Made by a program: the position numbers and the translations under genes
The notes under the pieces: model-generated
The model's database searches: none
What the model was told of the DNA's origin: nothing
The model's input: only the letters and a program-made list of their open reading frames with translations
Part shown: positions 1-5,860 of the stretch, piece by piece
Layout: every line of letters begins with the position of its first letter
Numbering within the stretch: position 1 is the first letter of the stretch
Assembly: GCA_023439605.1 (NCBI GenBank)
Contig: JAEXNS010000295.1
Coordinates: forward strand, 1-11,541
DNA: 11,541 nucleotides
Direction: 5' to 3'
Source: Bacillota bacterium
GTDB lineage: Bacteria > Bacillota > Clostridia > Oscillospirales > Ruminococcaceae

Positions 1-19
1 ATTTAATTTTCCCTCCTAC
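1..19 (-). promoter_or_regulatory. Ribosome binding site of a gene starting at the left edge
   Basis: Read on the minus strand, AGGAGG lies at 17-12 inside GTAGGAGGG. It is followed by nine A/T-rich bases, then A and T at positions 2 and 1. If the next base outside the window is G, an ATG sits at ideal spacing. Bases 20-53, between the esterase stop and this site, hold no hairpin or T-run. The outside gene is therefore probably co-transcribed with the esterase. The start codon itself is not visible, so this is an inference. Confidence 0.4.
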
Positions 20-53
20 TCGATTGATGTGATTTTGCCTATAGTGAAAAAAT

Positions 54-1901
54 TTAATTTATTATACCGATTCCGTAAATTACGAAATCAGTAGAGGAGC
101 TTTGCATAGACATAGATACATCTAATGTACCATTGTCAGTTTGAATATATGCTATATCTGCATCTGGGCCACCCCATGCATAGTTTCTGTTTCCGGCTAT
201 TTGCTTTGTTTTTCCGTTTACAGTAACATTTAAAACCCCAAGTGAGGAATTTTGATTTGATTTAAATAAAACAAATACACCTTTACCTGTTGTTGTAAAT
301 TTTAGTGGTTGGTTGTTGCTGTTTTTTGAAAAAGTCCAACCATTTTTATATTTGTTATGTGTGGTTCCTAAAGAAAAAGAACCATTTGAAAAGTTTTGTA
401 ATGAAGATTGTGAAACAAGTGTAGCAGTACTATATTCTGTTCCATAAACTATACTTTGAGGAATAACATAATTTGTTGACTGGTTTTCTGTTTTCATTGC
501 TTGTCTATAAAAATAACCTATACAATCTGAAATCAATAAGCTTCCATTATCATGTGGATGATATTCGTCACTGCCATAGTCTTCCCAAGTCATTTTGCCA
601 GTTTTAAAAGCTATAGTTAAAGCATTATCCATGCTTATAATAGGTACGTTGTAGTTTTTACCTATAGCAGCCATTTGCGTTTGTTGAGAATATCCACCTT
701 TAGAGCGATTGATTATAATAATTACTGCAGGTTCATTTTTTTGATCTAAACATTTTTTTACAAGTGATTCAAAAGATTTCTTGTAAATTTCTTCTGGATG
801 ATCATTTACTGAAAATTCTATAAATATAATATCTGGATTTTTATTTAATATATCATCTTGAGCACGTAAGTTTCCAACTACAGAAGATGTGCCAGACATT
901 CCAGCATTTATATAATTTACATTATTTCCAGTTCCAAATGTATCTGCAAAATACTTGTATGAACGATATGCATAGCAGGTATTTGAACCTCCGCCCTCAG
1001 TTATAGAGCCTCCTATGTAGGCTATTGTTGTTGGTTGACCATTTTGTGCTGTACTTATCTTGTTTCTCAACCTATATGTATTACCCATTTGATATAGGGA
1101 ATTTTTGTAGATTTCCAATCTATCCTTATCTGCATTTTCTACATATTTATCCCATGGGTTCTCGATAACAGGTGGATTTAAAGTAGCATTAATCAAGTTT
1201 TGCCTTAGTAAGGATAGATCATAAACATTTATTAATCCATCACTGTTCATATCTGCATTCAAAGTTGCGTTATCATTTTCTGCATTTAAATAATTATTTA
1301 ATAAAACAACATCATTACTATCTATTTTGTTGTTTTTATCAAGATCACCTTTTAAAGAACTAATTGAAAAACCATCAATAGAAAAATTGTCTATATAAAA
1401 ATCTATAGTGTTATCTACTGTTTCAAAATAAATAACTAAATTTTTAGCATCTAAAGGAACGGTATAATTTTCATTGGATAACTCTGTCCATTTATTACCT
1501 TCTATGTTTGAAAGTGATATTTGATTATAATTTACACTTCCTAAGGAATCTGTGTATTGTAAAGTTAATTTTATATTTTGAGAGGTTGAAGTGGTGTGAA
1601 ATACTTTACTCTTAATAGAATAAGTATTTCCAGATTTTAAATAACTATCTGCCGATAAACAAACACCTTGCCATGAAGAAGTACGTTCACTTACAAAAAT
1701 ACTACTACTTCCTTCATAAGCGTTTTGTTGTGAAATGGATATTGTAGAACCATATCTGGATTCAAAGTTATCGAAATCGTTTTCAAAACTAGAAAAATAT
1801 AAACTTTCTGCATTTAGGTCATTTGAAGAAATGAACGGGCAAGAAAGTACGCATAACAAAGAAACTAATAAAAATTTATTTTTTTGTTTTTTATTGAACA
1901 T
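54..1901 (-). CDS. Secreted CBM22-dockerin-SGNH hydrolase (probable acetylxylan esterase)
   Basis: Predicted extracellular, dockerin-borne esterase of 615 residues. Order: signal peptide (about 1-31), CBM22-like module (33-177), dockerin (184-238), SGNH hydrolase (about 270-470) and a C-terminal beta-rich domain (about 480-615). The hydrolase shows nucleophile Ser299 in GGSIT, a Gly block at 332-340, Asn366 in FSVND, and Asp445/His448 in DEYHPH. The CBM keeps the four positions used by xylan-binding CBM22 modules (Arg49, Trp77, Tyr116, Glu160), so xylan is the likely target and acetyl groups the likely leaving group; this is inference. The ATG at 1901 is preferred over a TTG six bases upstream because AGAGG (1913-1909) is seven bases from the ATG but only one from the TTG. 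The dockerin sits between binding and catalytic modules. Val-Leu-Ser-Cys in the signal peptide is a weak lipobox. The exact CE family is not assigned. Confidence 0.85.
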   Translation of the reverse strand: MFNKKQKNKFLLVSLLCVLSCPFISSNDLNAESLYFSSFENDFDNFESRYGSTISISQQNAYEGSSSIFVSERTSSWQGVCLSADSYLKSGNTYSIKSKVFHTTSTSQNIKLTLQYTDSLGSVNYNQISLSNIEGNKWTELSNENYTVPLDAKNLVIYFETVDNTIDFYIDNFSIDGFSISSLKGDLDKNNKIDSNDVVLLNNYLNAENDNATLNADMNSDGLINVYDLSLLRQNLINATLNPPVIENPWDKYVENADKDRLEIYKNSLYQMGNTYRLRNKISTAQNGQPTTIAYIGGSITEGGGSNTCYAYRSYKYFADTFGTGNNVNYINAGMSGTSSVVGNLRAQDDILNKNPDIIFIEFSVNDHPEEIYKKSFESLVKKCLDQKNEPAVIIIINRSKGGYSQQTQMAAIGKNYNVPIISMDNALTIAFKTGKMTWEDYGSDEYHPHDNGSLLISDCIGYFYRQAMKTENQSTNYVIPQSIVYGTEYSTATLVSQSSLQNFSNGSFSLGTTHNKYKNGWTFSKNSNNQPLKFTTTGKGVFVLFKSNQNSSLGVLNVTVNGKTKQIAGNRNYAWGGPDADIAYIQTDNGTLDVSMSMQSSSTDFVIYGIGIIN

Positions 1902-1955
1902 AAACAAACCTCTTTTTAAAAGTGGATTTTTTAATGCGAATAACCTATGTTTTTA

Positions 1956-1984
1956 ATTATATCAACAATTTATGTATTTGTCTA
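1956..1984 (-). promoter_or_regulatory. Sigma-A promoter of the SGNH esterase gene
   Basis: On the minus strand a -35 TAGACA (1984-1979) is followed after 17 bases by a perfect -10 TATAAT (1961-1956). The predicted start near 1949 leaves a leader of about 48 bases. A second TAGACA lies 16 bases further upstream (2000-1995) and could be part of a repeated operator. It lies after the GH5 terminator, so the esterase can be transcribed independently of GH5. Confidence 0.65.
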
Positions 1985-2040
1985 TAAATTATTGTGTCTA
2001 ATTTGATATATATTTGTGCTATAAAAACATAATTTGATTA

Positions 2041-2075
2041 AAAAATCAGCTAGATTTAGTAAAAATCTAGCTGAT
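2041..2075 (-). terminator. Intrinsic terminator of the GH5 gene
   Basis: A perfect 13-bp inverted repeat (2045-2057 and 2063-2075) with a five-base loop starts 13 bases after the GH5 stop. On the minus strand it is followed by TTTTTTAATC. On the plus strand the stem is followed by a weaker T-run near 2081-2086, but no plus-strand gene precedes it. It separates the GH5 and SGNH transcripts. Confidence 0.85.
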
Positions 2076-2087
2076 AAAATATTTTTG

Positions 2088-3467
2088 TTATTCTTTTACA
2101 GACATAATTTGTTCTAATAATAAGCTATCCTTCATTTTGTAGTTTGTTCTATCATAAAAAACATCTGTTATATCCCATAAAACGGGACATATTTCATTTG
2201 AATATGCGGCATTACAAACTGATGACAAATAAAGTCTAACCATTTCAGGAGTTTTATTTTTAGTTGCAACACCATATTCACCCATAATTACCGGTATGCC
2301 TTTATCTATAAAATTTGTTTTCATCATTTTCATATATTTATTTAATTCGGCATAATCAGCCTCAGTACCCCAAGTTGTTCTTGCTTTTGCCCAACTTGCA
2401 TCCTCCTCTAATATTGCAAATGGTGAGGGTGTATAGTAGTGAATAGATACAGCACAACGTTTTTGTGGATCATTTGGCATTTTAAATAATGGGTCACAGG
2501 TGAGATCAATGCTGGTGTTATATCCTGCAATTAAAAGATGCCTTTCATTATTATTTCCGCCTGAATTTCGTACTATATTAACGAATTTTTGGTTTATTTC
2601 ATTCAATAAATTAAATGATACATCTTTACCATTATTACTTCCGCTCCACATGTTCCAAAGTGATTCCCAACCACCTTCTTCATTTAGTGATTCTAACATT
2701 AAATAGTCGCTATAATTTTTGAAGTTTTCTGAAATCTGTTCCCATATGCGAGTGTACTTCTTCATACACTCCTCTTTTTCTGTGGGGAATTTTTCCCACC
2801 ATCCTCCATCCCAATGTATATTTAAAATTACATATAGGCCACTTTGAATTGACCAATCAACTATTTCAGTTATTCTACTCATTAATTCAGGATTTATAGT
2901 ATATGTACCGTCATCTTTCATAAGGTTTGACCATGCAACAGGAATACGTAAAACTCCAAAACCCTCACTTGAATAACCTTGAATTAGGGATTTGGTTATA
3001 ACTGGGCTGCCCCAACAGGTTTCATAATCCTTAACTACCTTAGCATTTACCCAAGAACCTGTAGCTTCCATTGTATTTCCTAAATTAATACCAACACCCA
3101 TTTCTTTTACAATTTGTTGTGTGGATATGTTTCTCATTGTAGATAATTTTTGTGGCAATTCTAAACGTATACCCAAAATAAAATCACGTAAAATGAGTAA
3201 ATCTTGTACATTTACTACACCGTTGCTGTCTATATCAGCATTTGAAACAGCTGAATTGGACAAGGTGGTCTTATTGCATAGATATGCTTTCATTAAAATG
3301 ATATCTTGTAAATTAATATTTTGGTCATCGTCTAAATCACCACTTAAATTACTAGATATCACAGCATGTGTTTTATAGTTTCCTAGATTAAATACACTAA
3401 AAAAAAATACAAAAGCTAATAATAGAGAAATAGCCTTTTTGAAATTGTAATAATGTTTTCTTTTCAT
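2088..3467 (-). CDS. Secreted glycoside hydrolase family 5 with N-terminal dockerin
   Basis: Predicted cellulosomal endo-beta-glycanase of 459 residues: signal peptide (about 1-36), dockerin (43-100) and a GH5 TIM barrel (about 112-455). The barrel starts with GVGINLGNTMEA and carries the family's conserved set: Arg174, His218 (NIHWD), acid/base Glu263 (LNE), His343 and Tyr345, nucleophile Glu397 (IMGEYG) and Trp431. It therefore looks active. The style resembles clostridial GH5_4-like endoglucanases, whose members act on cellulose, xyloglucan, mannan or xylan; the substrate cannot be read here. Dockerin loops are DLDDDQNINLQD and DIDSNGVVNVQD. A dockerin before the catalytic domain is less common than one at the C terminus. 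ATG at 3467 has GAAAGGA eight bases upstream. A terminator follows directly, and the gene is divergent from the first AraC gene, its likely regulator. Confidence 0.93.
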   Translation of the reverse strand: MKRKHYYNFKKAISLLLAFVFFFSVFNLGNYKTHAVISSNLSGDLDDDQNINLQDIILMKAYLCNKTTLSNSAVSNADIDSNGVVNVQDLLILRDFILGIRLELPQKLSTMRNISTQQIVKEMGVGINLGNTMEATGSWVNAKVVKDYETCWGSPVITKSLIQGYSSEGFGVLRIPVAWSNLMKDDGTYTINPELMSRITEIVDWSIQSGLYVILNIHWDGGWWEKFPTEKEECMKKYTRIWEQISENFKNYSDYLMLESLNEEGGWESLWNMWSGSNNGKDVSFNLLNEINQKFVNIVRNSGGNNNERHLLIAGYNTSIDLTCDPLFKMPNDPQKRCAVSIHYYTPSPFAILEEDASWAKARTTWGTEADYAELNKYMKMMKTNFIDKGIPVIMGEYGVATKNKTPEMVRLYLSSVCNAAYSNEICPVLWDITDVFYDRTNYKMKDSLLLEQIMSVKE

Positions 3468-3505
3468 AAATTTTTTCCTTTCATAATAAAATATATCTAA
3501 TTAAA

Positions 3506-3549
3506 TAAGTTTAAGTGATTTTAGTTAATTAAACTAAAAATTAAACTTA
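3506..3549. repeat. Nested palindrome upstream of GH5, candidate operator or leader hairpin
   Basis: Two nested inverted repeats are centred on 3529. The outer arms are TAAGTTTAA (3506-3514) and TTAAACTTA (3541-3549). The inner arms are TTTTAGTT (3519-3526) and AACTAAAA (3532-3539), with loop AATTA. The GH5 gene has a possible -10 (TATAAT, minus, 3576-3571) without a recognisable -35. If that is right, the palindrome falls in the GH5 5' leader. In such AT-rich DNA, simple inverted repeats arise fairly often, so function is uncertain. Confidence 0.4.
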
Positions 3550-3611
3550 ATAATTTTTGCATAAAAAATTATTATAAATATTATTTTTTTTGTAGATTTT
3601 TTTATATTTTT

Positions 3612-3639
3612 TTGATATAATGTTTACGTAGTATATAAT
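3612..3639 (+). promoter_or_regulatory. Promoter of the first AraC-family gene
   Basis: TTGATA (3612-3617) and TATAAT (3634-3639) are spaced by 16 bases, giving a start near 3646 and a leader of about 37 bases before ATG 3683. A second TATAAT at 3616-3621 overlaps this -35. The minus-strand -35 zone expected for GH5 lies near 3594-3599, so the two divergent promoters are back to back and could share a regulator site. Confidence 0.6.
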
Positions 3640-3682
3640 TTTATATTTTATATTTTATACTCACTTGAAATGGAGTGGTTTT

Positions 3683-4477
3683 ATGGAGATGGGAAGCATA
3701 GGCTATAATCATAGTCATGATGAGAACTATGTAAATGACAGACCTTTCGGAGCTGGAACTTGGCTTTTTTTGGCTATAAAAACAAAAGCTATTTTTATTC
3801 TTAAAGGTAAGGAATATCATGTAAAACCAAATACATTTATTTTATTTAAACATGACTTTCCTTATTTATACAAGGCTGATAAAGAGGAATATAGAAATGA
3901 CTGGTTCCATTTCTATATAACAGAAAATGAAGAAAATTATATAAAGGAACTTAAAATCCCCATAAATACATTGGTATCTGTAAATGATATTTCAGATATA
4001 TCATTTATGATAAAGGGCATGTGTTTTGAATTTTATTCAAATAATTTTTATAAAAATGAAAAAGTTAACCTACATTTTAATCTAATATTGTATCGTTTGG
4101 CAGAATATATGATGTGTGATGAAGAAGGCTCATGTAAAGTCAAAGGTCTATATACTGAAAAATTATTGTGGTTAAGAAGATGTATAATTGAAAATCCACA
4201 AAAAGAATGGTCTATAGACGAATTTGCAAGTGATTTATTTGTAAGTCGGTCTAGATTTCAGCATATTTACACTGAAACTTTTGGCGTAAATATACAAAAA
4301 GATATAATAAATGCAAGAATGAGTATGGCGGCAAAACTTTTAAGAACTACTGATTTGAAAATCAATGAAATTTCAAAAAAATGTGGGTATAACAACCCAG
4401 CTTATTTTATGAGATGTTTTAAAGAAAAACATAATGTTACACCATCTGAATACAGAAATATGGTTATAAAAAAATAA
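3683..4477 (+). CDS. AraC-family transcriptional regulator (paralogue 1)
   Basis: Cytoplasmic DNA-binding regulator of 264 residues. The N-terminal half (about 1-150) is a cupin-like sugar-sensing domain with GYNHSHDEN near the start and HVKPNTFILF in the middle. The C-terminal half (about 165-260) is the double helix-turn-helix of the AraC family, including GYNNPAYFMRCFKEKHNVTPSEYR-type signature residues. No membrane segment is present. ATG 3683 is chosen over TTG 3665: GGAG at 3672-3675 lies seven bases before it, and the resulting N terminus aligns without gaps with the paralogue at 4706-5497. In the first 77 aligned residues about half are identical (41 by eye). It is divergent from GH5 and probably controls it in response to an oligosaccharide; ligand and sign of regulation are not visible. 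Confidence 0.94.
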   Translation: MEMGSIGYNHSHDENYVNDRPFGAGTWLFLAIKTKAIFILKGKEYHVKPNTFILFKHDFPYLYKADKEEYRNDWFHFYITENEENYIKELKIPINTLVSVNDISDISFMIKGMCFEFYSNNFYKNEKVNLHFNLILYRLAEYMMCDEEGSCKVKGLYTEKLLWLRRCIIENPQKEWSIDEFASDLFVSRSRFQHIYTETFGVNIQKDIINARMSMAAKLLRTTDLKINEISKKCGYNNPAYFMRCFKEKHNVTPSEYRNMVIKK

Positions 4478-4482
4478 ACAAA

Positions 4483-4513
4483 TACTTCCAGTTTTAAATG
4501 CTAACTAGAAGTA
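4483..4513 (-). terminator. Hairpin after the first AraC gene, terminator-like for leftward transcripts
   Basis: Arms TACTTC-C-AGTT (4483-4493) and AACT-A-GAAGTA (4503-4513) form a 10-bp stem with one mismatch and a nine-base loop. On the plus strand, just after the AraC stop, it is followed by A/T-mixed sequence rather than a T-run. On the minus strand it is followed by TTTGTTTATTTTTTT. It thus looks more like the terminator of a transcript coming leftwards from the second AraC gene and the structured island. It may work weakly both ways between these convergent genes. Confidence 0.4.
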
Positions 4514-4594
4514 AATATATATTATAATAAAATAGACTTATACTACTAATATTCTAAAATACTTGATTGAATGTTGCTATTCAGCTATATGTAT

Positions 4595-4690
4595 AAGGCG
4601 TGGATATTTTACCGAAGGTCCAGGGCGACCGGAAAGCCCGGTCGACTTCGCAGAGTCGAAACCCTTGCAATACTAAGCTCCATAAGAAAT
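4595..4690. ncRNA. GC-rich structured island, candidate ncRNA or mobile-element relic
   Basis: Bases 4611-4664 are roughly 60% G+C inside DNA that is about three quarters A+T. The island folds compactly. CGACCGG (4626-4632) pairs with CCGGTCG (4638-4644) over loop AAAGC. CGACT (4643-4647) and AGTCG (4654-4658) form an adjoining hairpin. GGG (4623-4625) can pair with CCC (4662-4664) around both, and GTGGA (4600-4604) with TCCAT (4679-4683) could close the whole. There is no T-run after the stems on either strand, so it is not a normal terminator. A short plus-strand open stretch (4536-4676) runs through it, containing GRPESPVDFAESKPL. I do not recognise it as a known riboswitch, SRP, tmRNA, T-box or 6S RNA. 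A remnant of an IS200/IS605 or IS607 right end with its TnpB guide-RNA scaffold is one unproven option. Strand is unknown. Confidence 0.4.
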
Positions 4691-4705
4691 AAAGTGTTTT
4701 AGAGT

Positions 4706-5497
4706 CTAAATAGTATTATTTGAATTTCTATAGTTAGAAGGAGTTAAACCTGTTTTTTCTTTGAATTGCTTCATGAAATATGATGAGGAACAGTAACCAC
4801 ATTTGCTGGAGATATCTCCTATTGATAAATAAGTTGTTCTAAGTAGATTACACGCTTGTTTAATTCTGCTTGAGATGATATCTTGGGATATACTTACACC
4901 AAAAGTTTTTACATATAGGTGCTGAAAATATGATCGACTCAGTAATAATTTTTTTGCACAGTCATTTATTTTGAAATCCAGTTCTGGATTTTGATAAATT
5001 TTTTCTCTAATAAGTAATAGTTTATCAATATGTATATTGTCATTGATGGTGTCAAGAGAGGAAGAGTATATTTTTTCATTTAACTTGTTTATAATTAACT
5101 TAAAGTATAAATTTATAGTTTGTTCTCTATTGGTGTTATTTGAAAAAAATTCATAGCACATATTTTTAATGAAATTTGCTACATTTGTAGATTCGCCTAT
5201 ATAACAGATTTTATTTATAGGTATATTTTTTTCTTTAATATAGTTTATTTCTTGAAAATTAGGATGAAAATGAAACCAGTCATCTATATATTCATCATTA
5301 TGTGTTTTGTAGTATTGAGGGTATTCAGGATCAAATAAAATAAATGAATTTGGTTTTACGTGTTTTATTTCACCGTTTATTTTAAAGATAGAAGAAGTTT
5401 TTATTAAAAGAAACAACCAATCCTTTGAGCCATATGGACGATTAACGAAAAAATTTTTATCATGCTTATGATTGTAACCTATATCATTTATTTTCAA
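4706..5497 (-). CDS. AraC-family transcriptional regulator (paralogue 2)
   Basis: Regulator of 263 residues with the same two-domain plan as the gene at 3683-4477: N-terminal cupin-like sensor (about 1-150; IGYNHKHDKNF, WLFLLIKT, HVKPNSFILF) and C-terminal AraC double helix-turn-helix (about 165-258; GYCSSSYFMKQFKEKTGLTP region). It starts with TTG at 5497. GGAGAG (5512-5507) is nine bases upstream, and the N terminus aligns exactly with that of its paralogue, which supports the start. It has its own consensus promoter and is divergent from the cohesin-dockerin/GH30/GH10 operon, so it is the likely regulator of that operon. The pair is convergent, tail to tail, across the structured island. 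Together they look like an old duplication of a regulator-plus-CAZyme unit. Effector and sign of control are unknown. Confidence 0.94.
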   Translation of the reverse strand: MKINDIGYNHKHDKNFFVNRPYGSKDWLFLLIKTSSIFKINGEIKHVKPNSFILFDPEYPQYYKTHNDEYIDDWFHFHPNFQEINYIKEKNIPINKICYIGESTNVANFIKNMCYEFFSNNTNREQTINLYFKLIINKLNEKIYSSSLDTINDNIHIDKLLLIREKIYQNPELDFKINDCAKKLLLSRSYFQHLYVKTFGVSISQDIISSRIKQACNLLRTTYLSIGDISSKCGYCSSSYFMKQFKEKTGLTPSNYRNSNNTI

Positions 5498-5542
5498 GAA
5501 AAATCACTCTCCACTTGTGTAATCGTTTATAATTTCAAATTT

Positions 5543-5572
5543 ATTATAATAAAAATACATATCATTTGTCAA
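5543..5572 (-). promoter_or_regulatory. Promoter of the second AraC-family gene
   Basis: On the minus strand, perfect TTGACA (5572-5567) and TATAAT (5548-5543) are separated by 18 bases. Transcription would start near 5536, leaving about 39 bases of leader before TTG 5497. The near-perfect match suggests steady expression without an activator. Confidence 0.7.
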
Positions 5573-5634
5573 TCAAATTTACTTAAAAAAACATATTTAA
5601 TACAAAAGTATAGTAAATGCAGCATATTTTTATA

Positions 5635-5663
5635 TTGACAATTAATAAATATATGTATAAAAT
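5635..5663 (+). promoter_or_regulatory. Distal promoter of the xylanase operon
   Basis: TTGACA (5635-5640) and TAAAAT (5658-5663) are spaced by 17 bases. A transcript from here would carry a leader of about 190 bases including the palindrome at 5781-5817. Which of the candidate promoters is used cannot be told from the sequence. Confidence 0.5.
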
Positions 5664-5746
5664 TAATATTGGATAGAGGGATAATATTATATATATTGAC
5701 GAATATTTTAAAATATATTTGGCGTGCATTTGTATAAATTTATTTG

Positions 5747-5775
5747 TTGATATATAGATATTATTCTTATATTAT
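5747..5775 (+). promoter_or_regulatory. Proximal promoter of the xylanase operon
   Basis: TTGATA (5747-5752) and TATTAT (5770-5775) are spaced by 17 bases. The predicted start near 5782 places the left arm of the inverted repeat exactly at the beginning of the transcript, a typical position for a repressor operator or a 5' stabilising hairpin. A further TATAAT at 5814-5819 has no convincing -35. Confidence 0.5.
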
Positions 5776-5780
5776 TTTTT

Positions 5781-5817
5781 TATATAGCTAAGAAAACGTT
5801 TTTATTCTAGCTATATA
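5781..5817. promoter_or_regulatory. Inverted repeat with a cre-like AAAACGTTTT core
   Basis: TATATAGCTA (5781-5790) and TAGCTATATA (5808-5817) are perfect 10-bp arms. Centred between them is the palindrome AAAACGTTTT (5793-5802), which fits the core of LacI/CcpA-family operators (cre sites), though the flanking TG/CA of the classical cre consensus is absent. It lies at or just after the start of the proximal promoter, and the right arm overlaps a TATAAT. Catabolite repression of the xylanase operon is a reasonable inference, not shown. Confidence 0.5.
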
Positions 5818-5860
5818 ATGGTGTGAGTGGATGTCAAATATATTTTAAGGAGGGAATTAA

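Larger units (their letters stand above)
5498..5860. other. Divergent regulatory region between AraC paralogue 2 and the xylanase operon
   Basis: No gene is seen in these 363 bases. They hold the minus-strand AraC promoter, two candidate plus-strand promoters, a 10-bp inverted repeat around a cre-like core, and the operon ribosome binding site AAGGAGGG (5847-5854). TATATTGAC occurs at 5631-5639 and again at 5692-5700, 61 bases apart, a spacing near six helical turns. AraC proteins often bind direct repeats, so this pair is a candidate operator; the A/T richness makes chance possible. Confidence 0.6.

Noticed and set aside
1735..1956. Plus-strand open frame opposite the esterase N terminus
   Set aside because: It is antisense to a well-supported gene, has no ribosome binding site and no recognisable domain.
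3121..3378. Plus-strand open frame opposite the GH5 dockerin
   Set aside because: It mirrors the dockerin coding sequence on the other strand and has no start signal of its own.
4595..4690. GC-rich island as an ordinary bidirectional terminator between convergent genes
   Set aside because: The stems are strong but no T-run follows on either strand, and there are several helices rather than one. The hairpin at 4483-4513 fits a terminator better.
4595..4690. Known riboswitch, T-box, tRNA or SRP RNA
   Set aside because: None of the hallmark motifs was seen (such as the T-box GGTGG sequence, tRNA TTCGA arm with CCA-type acceptor, or SRP GGAA/AGCA tetraloop context), and it is not placed as a 5' leader of a gene.
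5573..5780. CRISPR array or origin-like iterons in the AT-rich intergenic DNA
   Set aside because: No regularly spaced identical repeats are present; the A/T-rich words are short and irregular.
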